This document shows positions 18,229 through 28,139 of a DNA stretch of 64,000 bases, piece after piece. The stretch is from assembly GCA_001051155.2 (NCBI GenBank), contig JYIP02000001.1, forward strand, positions 2,480,001 through 2,544,000, given 5' to 3'. This stretch comes from Chrysoporthe austroafricana. Its lineage: Eukaryota; Ascomycota; Sordariomycetes; Diaporthales; Cryphonectriaceae. A model generated the notes under the pieces. It saw nothing but the letters and a program-made list of their open reading frames with translations, searched no databases and was not told where the DNA came from. The first letter of the stretch is position 1. Each line of letters opens with the position of its first letter. The translations under genes were made by a program, and so were the position numbers.

Positions 18229-21102
18229 ATGGGAAGAACTGCTGAGGAAGAGGCGGCTATTAAGGCTGCTATGAGAGCCGAACTTGGCGCGGCTCGATTT
18301 GATGATCTGCCCATGGAAGACGGCGAAGGTGGAGGTCGACGCAGTCATGCCTACCCGCACCCTCCTCCCCTGACCACAGCGCCAGCACCTCAAACTACGC
18401 CTAACAACCGTTGGCAACAAGCCATCCAGCGTGGTGCTTTCGAAGATGATGATGCCGCCATGGTCGTTGGCATGGACTCCATGCAGAGTGGTCAGTTGGC
18501 TCGCGCTCGTCGTGCTGCCGTCGCCCAGACGGCATACTATAACGTCAACCAAAACTACGCTAAGAAAACCCGGAATCTTGACCGCAGTGGTCATGTCCCC
18601 CCTAGAGCTAAGTTCCAGGGTAAAGGCCGCGGTGGCCACCTCGAGCTCGGTCAGGCTCACCTCGGCAATGGTCCCATCGATATCGATGCCACGTTGTCCA
18701 ACGGCGTATGGCGCAATCCACTACCAGCATACCGTCCCCAGCCAATGTCGCGTGTGGGTTCCAGCTCGCGGCGTACTCAAATGCCAGTTCGAGTTCTGCC
18801 TCGAACTATTCCGTCTCTGCCGGTTATCTCCCCCTCTCAGGTCACAACTCGACCTGCCCCAGCTCGACCGCCTCCAGCTCAGAGTTCAGCTGGACAGTCT
18901 CACAAGCTTGCTCCCCAAGATGGCCAAACGGGGACTCAATCTCAAGTCTCCTTCGTCTTGCCGGACGGATTTTCCGTGATGTTACAACTGCCCATCATGG
19001 CTCAGTCGACTGTTTTAATGAAGCCGGGAAAGCACGCAGGGACCATCCTCTTGGTCAAGGCGTGCCAGGCGTCAGACGACGCACTCGTGTTCTTGATCAA
19101 GGAGAAAGACGTCGATGATGTCAAATATCCCATATCAAAGTTCAAGAATTGGATGACGGCAGATGGTCACGCCGGTGACCTGATGCTGATGTTCCAGGTC
19201 GCCGGGTACACAACTATGTACTATACGGTCTCGTTCGGCAGCGCTGCGAGCATGAAGTCCTTCATAGAGGCCCTCGGAGTGCTTCGGCAGCGGCAGCAGA
19301 AGCCTCAGAATGCAACGACTGTGACTGAGGTGACGGATAAAGACACCACGGAGATTTCTCAACCTTCGGTTGAGGTAGAGTCTCCTAAACCGAAGACTTC
19401 CCACAACCAGGTGGGCATTCCATCGACTGAGGCCCCGGAGGTGTCCTGCACAACTTCTAAGGACACTCTGACTCCAGTCGCGGCTTCTGTTCCAGAGGCT
19501 GAAAAGACCAGTCTCGCTCAGCCTGCCCCTGCTCAACCTGCCTTTGTTCAGCTTGCTTCTGTTCAGCATGCATCTGTTCAGCCTGCATCTGTTCAGCCTG
19601 CCTTTGTTCAGCCTGCATCTGTTCAGCCTGCCTCTGTTCAGCCTGCCTTTGTTCAGCCTGCATCTGTTCAGCCTGCCTCTGTTCAGCCTGCCTCTATTCA
19701 GCCTGCCTCTATTCAGCCTGCCTCTATTCAGCCTGCCTCTGTTCAGCATGCACCTGTTCAGCCTGCAGCTGTTCAGCCTGCCTCTGTTCAGCCTGCCTTT
19801 GTTCGGCCTGCCTCTGTTCAGCATGCACCTGTTCAGCCTGCAGCTGTTCAGCCTGCCTCTGTTCAGCCTGCCTCTGTTCAGCATGCACCTGTTCAGCCTG
19901 CAGCTGTTCAGCCTGCAGCTGTTCAGCCTGCCTCTGTTCAGCCTGCGCCCATCATCCAACCCGCCTCATCAACCGAACAAGTGGAAACACGGCTACGCCT
20001 TCCAGATGACATCATTGAGGAAATCGTGAATTTGGTGATGGACAATGCCAAACACATGCGCAAGAGTGCTCCTGGAAGTATCACTTTCAATTCGATTCGT
20101 GCTGTGATCCGAGCCACTTCCGCGGCAGTCATGATGCACCACAACCAGACCTTTTCCAAACTCAGTGCAGAGGAACGGGCCAGCATTGTGGAGGATTACT
20201 GCTGTGTAGACGTGGAGCAAGCCTTCTTGGCCAAGCTCGCCCAAGATGCAATGTTCTTAGACCAGTTAAAGGCTGACGAGGAGAGCGCGATGCGAAATTC
20301 CCCCGCGCCGATGCCGCAGCCTGCTCGCGGTCAAGAGCAGACGACCGCCGAGACTCAGGGGGCTTCCAAAGCATCGACCCCCACGAAGCCTACTTACGGC
20401 ATCAACGAGCTAATCCGCATGCGCGATACAGCCGTCGAGCCTCCTCGCTGGCTGGCGGATCTCGGCTACCTTCAGGAAGCCGATCGTCGAAACCGAAACT
20501 CGAGAGAGATTCGTTCCCTTCAGTGGGACGATCATTGCGAGAATGTGCAACCTAGGATGAGTGTACAAGACCAGAAGCCACAAGCTGCATCGCCAGCTGA
20601 GTGGTCGGCTGGCAATTCTCATGATGCAGCGGCGAGTGCCGTGCAGCCTGCCAGTATGGTAACCGGACCTGGATTACTAGATGATATTGAGGAGGGAGAA
20701 ATTGTCGAGACAGGGCCTCAAGTAAACCCTGATTCGAGTCAGCCAGATATGTCGACTGATAGTCACATGCCGTATGGCGGTGATGATGGCACCTATGACC
20801 TGGTCTGCCCAGCATCCGGTTCGAGCATCGGCCCATCTACTATCGACCACGGAGACGAGGATTTTGCTCGCTTTGTATTCGGCAAGAACAACGGTGCAGA
20901 GTCCCCTCCTCAAGCTGGCCTGACCAACTCTCGACACTACCAGGGGGTTGTGAAGTCAAACGTCCAGACATCCGCTGTCTCGGTTCCAAAGAACTCACCG
21001 TACTTGCAGGAGCTCATTAGCCTCTTTCAGAAGAACGATGTCGACGAGAAGGTGGCGAAGGCAACCGAAGAATTCGGACGTTTGACATTAGATAGCCACT
21101 AG
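18229..21102 (+). CDS. Large protein with 29 pentapeptide repeats, function unknown
   Basis: A 957-aa single-exon protein. I do not recognise the family. Residues 1-230 are basic and Pro/Ser-rich (starting MGRTAEEEAAIKAAMRAEL). Residues about 235-355 look folded: alternating hydrophobics such as FVLPDGFSVMLQLP, SKFKNWMTADG and YTTMYYTVSFGS. Residues 430-574 are 29 copies of a five-residue unit, mainly VQPAS with VQHAP, VQPAA, IQPAS and VQPAF variants. Residues about 585-690 look helical (DDIIEEIVNLVMDNAKHMRK). The rest is mostly disordered and acidic, with a helical C-terminus (SPYLQELISLFQKNDVDEKV). No signal peptide or membrane segment is visible. The folded part might be PH-like or protein-binding, which is speculation. 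A long leader with E-boxes precedes it. Confidence 0.8.
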   Translation: MGRTAEEEAAIKAAMRAELGAARFDDLPMEDGEGGGRRSHAYPHPPPLTTAPAPQTTPNNRWQQAIQRGAFEDDDAAMVVGMDSMQSGQLARARRAAVAQTAYYNVNQNYAKKTRNLDRSGHVPPRAKFQGKGRGGHLELGQAHLGNGPIDIDATLSNGVWRNPLPAYRPQPMSRVGSSSRRTQMPVRVLPRTIPSLPVISPSQVTTRPAPARPPPAQSSAGQSHKLAPQDGQTGTQSQVSFVLPDGFSVMLQLPIMAQSTVLMKPGKHAGTILLVKACQASDDALVFLIKEKDVDDVKYPISKFKNWMTADGHAGDLMLMFQVAGYTTMYYTVSFGSAASMKSFIEALGVLRQRQQKPQNATTVTEVTDKDTTEISQPSVEVESPKPKTSHNQVGIPSTEAPEVSCTTSKDTLTPVAASVPEAEKTSLAQPAPAQPAFVQLASVQHASVQPASVQPAFVQPASVQPASVQPAFVQPASVQPASVQPASIQPASIQPASIQPASVQHAPVQPAAVQPASVQPAFVRPASVQHAPVQPAAVQPASVQPASVQHAPVQPAAVQPAAVQPASVQPAPIIQPASSTEQVETRLRLPDDIIEEIVNLVMDNAKHMRKSAPGSITFNSIRAVIRATSAAVMMHHNQTFSKLSAEERASIVEDYCCVDVEQAFLAKLAQDAMFLDQLKADEESAMRNSPAPMPQPARGQEQTTAETQGASKASTPTKPTYGINELIRMRDTAVEPPRWLADLGYLQEADRRNRNSREIRSLQWDDHCENVQPRMSVQDQKPQAASPAEWSAGNSHDAAASAVQPASMVTGPGLLDDIEEGEIVETGPQVNPDSSQPDMSTDSHMPYGGDDGTYDLVCPASGSSIGPSTIDHGDEDFARFVFGKNNGAESPPQAGLTNSRHYQGVVKSNVQTSAVSVPKNSPYLQELISLFQKNDVDEKVAKATEEFGRLTLDSH
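19516..19950 (+). repeat. 15-bp in-frame minisatellite, 29 units
   Basis: The unit is close to gttcagcctgcctct and encodes VQPAS. All 29 units are exactly 15 nt, so no indel breaks the frame. Variants are ordered: three IQPAS units in a row, then a higher-order pattern VQHAP-VQPAA-VQPA(S/A)-VQPA(S/F) repeated three times. The unit has no stop in any of the frames read here, so it opens long spurious frames on both strands. Confidence 0.95.
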
Positions 21103-21630
21103 ATCGGCTGTCGTTTCGTGTAGTCGCAATTTGGTACCCGGAGGTTTGATGGATCTCGTAGGAGTACAGAGATCGAGTAGCTGCTTGCTGGGCTTGGTTC
21201 TTGATAATAATGACCGCCTAGGTTTGTCAATCAATTAGGGGAATCCATAGACTCAGGAGAATTTCCGTACACGAGGGTTTTCACTGACCTTCATGGTCAA
21301 GACCTTCTCAATTTCTATGTTGTGTCTCCATCTGGGTGGTTGTTTGGTTGTCATGCCCATCAAACTTGATGGCCGTTGAAATCCTTCTTGTTGTACCTGG
21401 GGCCCGTCCGATATTTTCACTGATACTGCTTCGCACAGCCATTCGATATGACGTAGTATAGAAAGCGCTCCTCTTGATGCCAAGACCGGCGATAGTTGCC
21501 AAGGGTTTCTCCTGACGAACGCTCAGTCGTTGCTCACGCTCACCATGAATGATAACCGCCCATCACCCTCCTTCAGAACGCCCTTTCGCGAATACCCCTC
21601 TGATCCAGGCCATCCCCCACCCCCGGACAC
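21103..21630. other. Intergenic region, convergent 3' flanks
   Basis: This lies between the 957-aa protein gene (+) and the YFH7-like gene (-). The sequence is AT-richer than the flanking genes. I see no gene, RNA or repeat. Confidence 0.5.
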
Positions 21631-22819
21631 TCACTCATGCACCCAGCTGCCGTCCTCCCTCGACGTCACAACCTCGTCCACGGGGACTCGCGCGTCGACG
21701 ATCTCCTCCCCGTTCGGCAGGTCGTTCTCCACGGCCCTCCGGTCCCCCTCCTCCTCCGTCGCCACGATACCCGCCCTCACGTGCCGCCGCGCGAGCCGCC
21801 GCCGCGCGACGGTGAAGTCCACCTCGACGAACCAGACCTCGTCCATCAGCTGGGACGCGGCGCGCCACGGCTCCCTGTCGAGGGCGACGTAGTTGCCCTC
21901 GAACACGACGACGCGGTGCGACGGCAGGATCGGGATGTCGTCCGCTCGGGGGTCCTTGACGGCGTGGTCGAAGGACGGGGCGAAGATCGTGCCCCGGGGG
22001 TAGTACGAACCGTCCGCCCCCCGCGGTCTCTCCGCGGCCGGTTCCCGGTCCTCTTCCTCCTCGGGCGGGGGGAGGAGGAGGGGCTCGCGCAGGGACCGGA
22101 CGAGCTTGAGGAACGAGGCGCCGTCGAAGGTGAACTCGGCACCACGCCGCGCGTGGGCGGTCACCGGGTCCGGCATGGCGGAGAGCTGCGCCCGGGTGAG
22201 GTGGTAGCCATCCATGGGCACAAAGGCTGCCACGGGCGAGAGGCGCCCCGGATCATGGGCCTGGTGGCGGCTGTTGATCGCCGTGGTGATGATCTGGGAG
22301 AGGGTTGTCTTGCCTGGGAAATGGAGGGTGTGAGCCCGGAAAAAGCTGTTGGTGAGAAGAGGGGGCGAGATGGAGGGGACGGAGAGCCTGGGGGGGGGGT
22401 TCAGATCTCCGCGGAGGGCAGGAGGTCTGTTCACGAACCTGAGCCTGGTATTCCTCCGATTCCAATCACTGTGAGGCATGACACGTTAGTATAAACTTCT
22501 GCTTCGGCGTTCGTACGAGTTACTGGAACTTCCGCGGCTTTGCTGAGTGGACGTTCCGGGAGCAGGCTCACTTGAGCTCATGGAAGCCTTTTTGGATCGG
22601 ACCACCCAATGATAGTCATGCCACTATCACAGCATCCATCCAATGTGATCCCACTGAAGGCGTCACCCAAAACAAAAGAAAAAAGAATTATCATCTCCCA
22701 TGGAATTCGCAGTCTCGTTGTGTTGCAGCTTGGGCACACTCACTCAAACGACGTTCCGATGGCGTCTGTAGGAACTTGTCCCAGACCTTGTCCACCAGCC
22801 TCTGCACCTGGTTATCCAT
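21631..22819 (-). CDS. YFH7-like P-loop kinase (uridine kinase/PRK superfamily)
   Basis: Proposed exons: 22819-22744, 22468-22439 and 22313-21631, giving 262 aa. The start MDNQVQRLVDKVWDKF, the P-loop and the downstream PMDGYHLTRAQL and FEGNYVAL motifs match the YFH7/PanK-like branch of the phosphoribulokinase-uridine kinase superfamily. The Walker A motif GIPGSGKTT (about 31-39) is assembled from exons 2 and 3. Intron 1 is 275 nt (donor gtgagt, branch tactaac, acceptor ctcacag). Intron 2 is 125 nt (gttcgt...ttcccag). The open frame alone begins with unrelated intron translation and lacks the P-loop. An Asp/Glu-rich linker (PPPEEEEDRE) sits mid-protein. The substrate is unknown, and yeast YFH7 is likewise poorly characterised. 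The superfamily call is strong; the family name is from memory of the N-terminus. Confidence 0.85.
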
Positions 22820-23281
22820 GCTGCCCTGGAGGTACCAATACTCGTCAGCGATGAGGGATTGGGGATTCTAGAACGTCAGAGTGAGAAAGAGAAGAAGGAG
22901 GTCTCTTGGAGAGGGATGGATAGTCGGCTTGTAAACAGACGACCGCCAGGAAGGGGCGCGAGGCTGAACTTAAGACGTCAATAGGCCCCACGCTCTCCAC
23001 CAAAACACACATCCCTGCCCTGCTTAAAAGAAAACTACGACGCACCAACTTCCGGCCTGGTAAACCTACGTTTCACTGCCCTACGGCTTAAGGGTCCAGA
23101 CAGCCTCGGTAGGCGTACCGAGTCATCTCACCAGGCAAATTACTCTATCTTGACCCAGGGCTCGCCGCTGCGAAAGCCCCGGTCCCGGAGGGGAAGCCGA
23201 ACCGACGCGAGGCAGGCAGGCAGGACAACACACACACACACGCTCTCACACACAAAGGGCCGCCGGGTGTGGGAAGCGAGG
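22820..23281. other. Intergenic region between divergent genes
   Basis: A shared 462-bp upstream region for the YFH7-like gene (-) and the 139-aa protein gene (+). It has a short CA microsatellite at about 23227-23255 just before the second gene. No other feature. Confidence 0.5.
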
Positions 23282-23820
23282 ATGGCCGACGGGGCTCTCG
23301 ACGCCGGCCTCTTCGCCATTGCGCTCTCCGACTCGGAGGACGAGCCGCAGGCGGGCGGGTCGAAGGCGGACGGCGCGGCGAGGGACCGCACGGGCCAGAC
23401 GGAGGAGGAATTCCGGGCCGTGAAGGACTCGTACCGGCCCAAGGTCGAGAACGGCGAGGTACGCCCCCCGCCCAGGCCCCCCTTCCCTCCAGCTAACAGA
23501 CGGAAACAAACAACACCATCCCTCTCACCTGTGTGGCACTGCGCCCCGCCGGACTGCTGGCTGACGTTCGCGCGCAGATATGGAAGGGCGTCGAGGTCCC
23601 GGCGGGCCGGTGCGCGATCACCAAGCAGGAGGGGCAGGAGATCCTGCACGCCGTGGAGGAGCTGTATTTCTACGGGCGGTACGGTGAGGCTGTCGCGTTC
23701 ATAGGCAGGGTGTTTGAGGGTGCCGGGGGAGCAGCGGAGGGGTTGGATGGGGACCTGGGCGCGCTGCTGCGGGCGTACGAGGCGAGGTGCGTGAAGAGGT
23801 CGGGTCGCGGCGCGGCGTGA
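23282..23820 (+). CDS. Small protein of unknown function
   Basis: Two exons, 23282-23458 and 23578-23820, give 139 aa. The intron has donor gtacgc, branch gctgac and acceptor cgcag, and is phase 0. It joins KVENGE to IWKGVEVP. The N-terminus is acidic (LSDSEDEPQ). The second exon is helical: ITKQEGQEILHAVEELYFYGRYGEA looks like one TPR-type helical pair, followed by a Gly-rich linker and LRAYEARC. No signal peptide or membrane segment. Strong G/C bias at third positions supports coding. I do not recognise a named family; a short helical adaptor is one possibility. Confidence 0.75.
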
Positions 23821-24388
23821 GGCTCGTAGATATCCAGGCCGTATGCGCCGGGACGCTCACATGCTCGGCAATGTATCACCATCCAGTCACACGAGGCACA
23901 TACGAATAAAGTAGTGTCGAGACAACTCGAGCAGAGTATGCGTATCCGATTAGGATGTATAGTCTATCCTCTATGCATGTCCGAGGTCCGATCAAGCTCA
24001 TGAGGCGATCGTGTAATGTAAATCAACCGACCCTCTTCTGACCTGAGATGTTCTCCGAAACGCCGCGTATCTAATACAGCCGTGGGCCCCCTTTTCGCCC
24101 CAAGAGTCGCTCTAAGAGTTCCCCGCCCTCATTTTTAACGGTTCATCGAAAGGCAACGCTATGCTGTGTGGTATATTTCAAGAAGAAGGAGTCGTGTGCG
24201 TGTCGTAGCATCATCTCGGAAATGGTGATGATGATGGTGAGAATGATGCTGCTTTTGCTGCTGGCGGTGATCGGGCTGTCGAGTGGCCTGCAGCGAGTGC
24301 AGGGCCAGAGCGCCATCTGCGCAGCCGAGAGGCGGATGTGGTGATGATGGTGGCAGGGCGGCGATCGCAGGACGGCTGCCACCACAGC
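23821..24388. other. Intergenic region, convergent 3' flanks
   Basis: Lies between the 139-aa protein gene (+) and the Ups2-like gene (-). Contains short GATGATG-type repeats at about 24220-24260. No gene seen. Confidence 0.5.
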
Positions 24389-24973
24389 CTACGCAGCGAC
24401 AGCGAGCGCGCCCGCGCCTCCCAGGCGCTCGCGCTCCCTCTCCTCGGCGAACGCCCTCCTGCTCATGGCCAGCACGGCCTCGAAGCCCTCCTTGCCCTTG
24501 ATGGCGTTGTCCTTGAACCGGCTCACGGAGAAGTCCTCGATCTTGTTCTTTATCCTCTGCCAGCCGCCGCACAGGGCGGTGATCCGGGCCTCCTGCTCGA
24601 AGGCGGTCTGGGCGCCGCCGTTGACCGGCCGGTAGACTACGGTCTCCTGGCAGTTGATGACGTTGCTCCAGGTCAGGTTCCAGGAGACCATGGTGACGGT
24701 GCGGCCGGCCGGATCGACGTAGGAGGTCTCGAAGACGTGGGACTCATCGCCGACGCCGATCAGGGCCTTCACCCAGTCCGGGGCGGACTGCTTGCAGGTG
24801 ATGAGGCGCTCGGTGCGCAGGATACCGGTGGACGGGTCGACGTGCCGGGCGAGGGTGTCGACGGAGACGACATGGGTGGACTTGTCGTTCCAGGGGCAGT
24901 ACTTGCGCCAGTTGGCGGTGGAGACCTCATCCCAGGAGTAGTTGAAGGTGTGGGAGCTGCTGAAGACCTTCAT
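24389..24973 (-). CDS. PRELI/MSF1 family lipid-transfer protein (Ups2-like)
   Basis: A 194-aa single-exon protein covering one PRELI/MSF1 domain (about 1-175). The start MKVFSSSHTFNYSWDEVSTA, then STHVVSVDTLARHVD, TERLITCKQSAPDWVKAL, FEQEARITALCGGWQRIKNKIEDFSVSRF and NAIKGKEGFEAVL follow yeast Ups2 more closely than Ups1. In yeast, Ups2 with Mdm35 carries phosphatidylserine across the mitochondrial intermembrane space for conversion to phosphatidylethanolamine. The protein lacks a classical presequence, as expected for this family. The C-terminus (ERERERLGGAGALAVAA) is short and variable. Confidence 0.92.
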   Translation of the reverse strand: MKVFSSSHTFNYSWDEVSTANWRKYCPWNDKSTHVVSVDTLARHVDPSTGILRTERLITCKQSAPDWVKALIGVGDESHVFETSYVDPAGRTVTMVSWNLTWSNVINCQETVVYRPVNGGAQTAFEQEARITALCGGWQRIKNKIEDFSVSRFKDNAIKGKEGFEAVLAMSRRAFAEERERERLGGAGALAVAA

Positions 24974-26198
24974 GGCTGCGGCGTGTGGAGGTGCAGAAAA
25001 TGTCGTGTGGAAGGGGTGGTCGATACGCGATCGATGAGCTCGCGCCCTCAGTCAGACGGCGTCGGGGTTCGTCGCCGGCTCTTTTTTTTCTTTTTTTTTT
25101 TTTCTTTCCTCTTTTTGTCCTTGTCTTTCAAGTCTCGGCGTCGACAAGCAAAGGGAGAACCAGGCCTATCGAAATGAGTGAGCCCGGTGGATTAAAGAAA
25201 GTCGTCGGGCAGTATGTGCCTCGTCTTCGTTGTCTGGAGGAGGGAGGAGGGAGGATGTGCGAGATGAGCGAAACCAGGACAAGAGATGCGCGGTTTTGAT
25301 AGCGTTTCCAGTTTTTTCCAGAGCCCGCGGGCAACGAAATCTTATCGGAAGCGCCTCCCTGCAAAAGATCTGGTGGCCATCTTCCCAGCCAATCAGGACG
25401 CTCCCGATCGGCGCGGGATGGGGGGAGATTCAGGGTCGAGAGCACGGCCAGGCCGGTGGGCCCGTCTCTCTGGGGTGCAGCGTCTTAACAGATCTTCACA
25501 TTGGAACGCCCCCGGGACTGTTAGTGCACATGCACTTGGAGGAAGTAAAAAAAAAAAAAAAAAGCCTTCACCTCCTCGCCTCTTCCCCCCACCCGGAGCC
25601 CCACACACTAGGAGCGCGATCGGCCGGCCGGGGATGCTCGTGTGCTCGTGTGCTCGTGTGCTCGTGTCTGGAAATGTGGAAATGTGGAAATGCGGAGACG
25701 CGCGAGGGCCAAAGGCATTAGCAGCCCGATCGTTGCCGATCCACTTCCGCGGGCTGCCATGCTGTCATCCTCTCCGCCGGCTGGGCCGCAGTGGCGATCT
25801 GCCCGCGTTCGGTTGACGTCCTATAGATGTCACGATCTACGAAAGACGCACCCGCCGAGTCTACTATGTCCCGGTTGTCGGGATGCCTATCCCTTGCCTT
25901 TCATTGCTCGATAAGCTTATGGGTTACTGTGCTGTATACCCACCGCAGCAGCATCACTGGACAGGCATTGCCGAAGAACTTGCTATGGGATAATCTGCCA
26001 TGGGCCTTGCGTGAGCAAGCTGGCAGGGTATGCGGCTGGGATGGAGAAAACTGCGAACACGCTGCATGGCAGACAGATGCCACGCTGAGAGGATGCTCGT
26101 ATTGCAGGTTTCGGGCCAGACAACAATATCAACTATATTGATCGTGTGTATCGACGTGTACATCATCATTTAGCTTATCCCCGGCCCAGCGTATGCAA
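24974..26198. other. Intergenic region rich in simple repeats
   Basis: Contains a T-rich tract at 25082-25122, a run of 17 A at 25547-25563, four copies of an 8-bp unit (tgctcgtg) at 25635-25666, and three copies of ggaaatgn at 25670-25693. The part next to 24974 is the Ups2-like promoter; the part next to 26198 is the 3' flank of MetAP2. No gene is supported. Confidence 0.6.
25635..25693. repeat. Two adjacent 8-bp microsatellites
   Basis: Four perfect tgctcgtg units (25635-25666) are followed after 3 bp by three ggaaatgt/ggaaatgc units (25670-25693). Both are non-coding and likely length-polymorphic. Confidence 0.9.
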
Positions 26199-27737
26199 TC
26201 AGTAGTCGTCTCCCCTGCTGATGACCTCCTTGCAGGTCGGCCTGAGCAGGATGGTCTGAACGTCGTCAGTATCTTCGAGGCTCGGTCGGGGGAAACGCCT
26301 TCGCGACTTACATGTTCGTATTGGGCAGTGTAGGAGCCCTTCTTGTCCACAAGAGGCGGGTAGTCTTGGACGATGCCGTTGTTGACGAGGTTGTTCAGCT
26401 GTTCTCCGGTCAGTCTCGATCCCCGGAAGATGAGAGCCTAGGCACCAGATAGGTGGGACAACTCACTCCCAGCAGATACTTCTCACAGCCGATGCGGTCC
26501 AGGTACCGCCGGCACCACGGCAGCGTGCCAAAGTTCTTCTTGATGGTGTTCAGCAGCGACTTGGCCGACGACAGCCTCAGGTCCACCTTGGGCGGGTCCG
26601 CCATCAGCGCGTAGTGCGACACCTCGCCCTGGTCCCTCACGTAGCCGTTTCCGGTGCTACCGAAGGTCTCGATGGCGAAGACGTCGCCCTCCTCCATCTT
26701 CGTCTGGTCGTTGCTCTTCACGATCGGCACGCTCTTGTCGCCGTGGATGCTGTACGGGTGGATCGTGTGCCCGCACAAGTTGCGGATCGCCTTGATGGGG
26801 TACGTCGTGCCGTTCAGCTCGATCTCGTAGCTCTCCATCGTCTCCTGGATGGCCCCGCCAATCTCGCCCAGGCGCGCGTCGATGCCCGCCTCCCTGACCC
26901 CGGTGTTGGTCGCGGCCTTGACCGCCTCCAGCAGCGGGTCGTACTTGGGCTCGAACGCCATCGTGAACGCGCTGTCGACGATCCGCCCGCCGACGTGCAC
27001 GCCGATGTCGATCTTGATGACGTCGTCCTGCCCGAACACCATCTTGTTGCCCGCGTTGGGCGAGTAGTGCGCCGCGATGTCGTTCAGGTTCAGTCCTAGG
27101 GGGAACCCCATGCCGGCGACGATGGCGTCACCCTCCTCCAGCCCCTGGTGGCCCACCAGCGCGCGCACGCTGTCCTCGATGCCGTTGGCGATCTCGGTGA
27201 GGCCCATGCCCGGCTGGATCCACTTCTGCGCCCACTGGCGCACCTGCCGGTGCGTCTCAGCGGCCTGGCGGTAATCGCTCAGGAAGTCGTCGTTCAGGCG
27301 GTCCAGGTGGCGCTTCTCCTCGCTCGTCGTGCGGAACCGGTTCTCGTCGCCCGTGTACTCGACCTCCTCGCCGGCCGGGTACGTGTTGTTGGGGAACAGC
27401 TGCGACATGAGCACGCGCGGCGGGTCGGACTGCGTGGTGGCCGCCTTCTTCTTCTTCTTCTTTTTCTTGTTCTTCTTCTTCTTCTTGGCCGCGCCGGATG
27501 CCGCGCCGTCTACCGGGGCCGCACCTTCATCCGGCTCGTCGTCGGACCCATCACTGTCTGCGTCACCGGCGCCGTCGCCGCCACCGCCTGCTGCGACCTT
27601 GGCCGTCGTCTTGCCGTTGGCGGCAGCGTCCTGCACTGGCCTTATGTCAGAGCCGATCCGCGAGACGCTATATATTTCGGGAGGGCCGCATTACCTGTCA
27701 GCTTCTCGAGCTCTTCCGCGGGGCCGTTTGCCGCCAT
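26199..27737 (-). CDS. Methionine aminopeptidase 2
   Basis: Four exons: 27737-27695, 27635-26467, 26398-26312 and 26255-26199, giving 451 aa. The enzyme removes initiator methionine from nascent proteins at the ribosome. The N-terminus ([14 protein letters not shown]) leads into an acidic stretch and a polylysine block (about residues 65-78), the ribosome-association region of MetAP2. Metal ligands are D224 and D235 ([17 protein letters not shown]), H304 ([12 protein letters not shown]), E337 ([11 protein letters not shown]) and E432 (QYEHTILL); H204 is the conserved catalytic His. The last ligand is only encoded after the third exon joins, so the long frame alone would give an inactive protein. 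The 56-68-nt introns have standard GT-AG ends. The start shares a 402-bp promoter region with the J-protein gene. Confidence 0.97.
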
Positions 27738-28139
27738 CTTGACCTCGACTCTCCTCTGGAGACAGAGAGAGAGAAAAGAATCAAACAGAGAAGCAGGGAG
27801 GCGGGTTCAGCCAAGAGTCTGTTGCTCCGGAGGTCGAATGTTGAAAACCCACAAGCGGACCCCGCCTAAGCGAGGTCGAAAATACGCCGCGGGATCCCTC
27901 AGCGCTGTGGCTGGTAGCAGCTAGGCAGGCACCGCCACCCAACTGTCCAGTGCCTGCTCAATGATGTCACGCGCAGTCCGATGTCGTTCTTGGTGCGCAT
28001 TTACGGTCGCGTTGCATACTCAGCAGCATCCACCCGAAATTACACCTCTCTAACCACAGCGCACCGCTCAATGGTCGCCCACTGCACCCTCCAACCTCCC
28101 ATCGTCAGGCTCAAGCAAGCCGGGAGGTTGGGATGAGGA
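27738..28139. promoter_or_regulatory. Bidirectional promoter region, MetAP2 / J-protein
   Basis: The two starts diverge across 402 bp. A pyrimidine-rich leader lies before 28139 on the + strand. I see no clear TATA box. Shared control is possible but not shown. Confidence 0.45.

Noticed and set aside
19516..19950. Regular short repeats considered as a CRISPR-like array
   Set aside because: Units are contiguous, have no spacers and keep a protein frame in a eukaryotic gene.
19135..19959. A 274-codon minus-strand frame opposite the repeat gene, rich in LNRGR repeats
   Set aside because: It arises because the 15-bp unit has no stop on that strand. The flanking parts have no domain, while the + strand frame is open for 957 codons.
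21637..22494. A 285-codon + strand frame opposite the YFH7-like gene
   Set aside because: It is a shadow of a GC-rich coding exon. The minus strand carries a family N-terminus, P-loop and splice signals.
24338..25177. A 279-codon + strand frame over the Ups2-like gene
   Set aside because: It is antisense to a clear PRELI/MSF1 domain and ends in polypyrimidine translation (runs of Phe).
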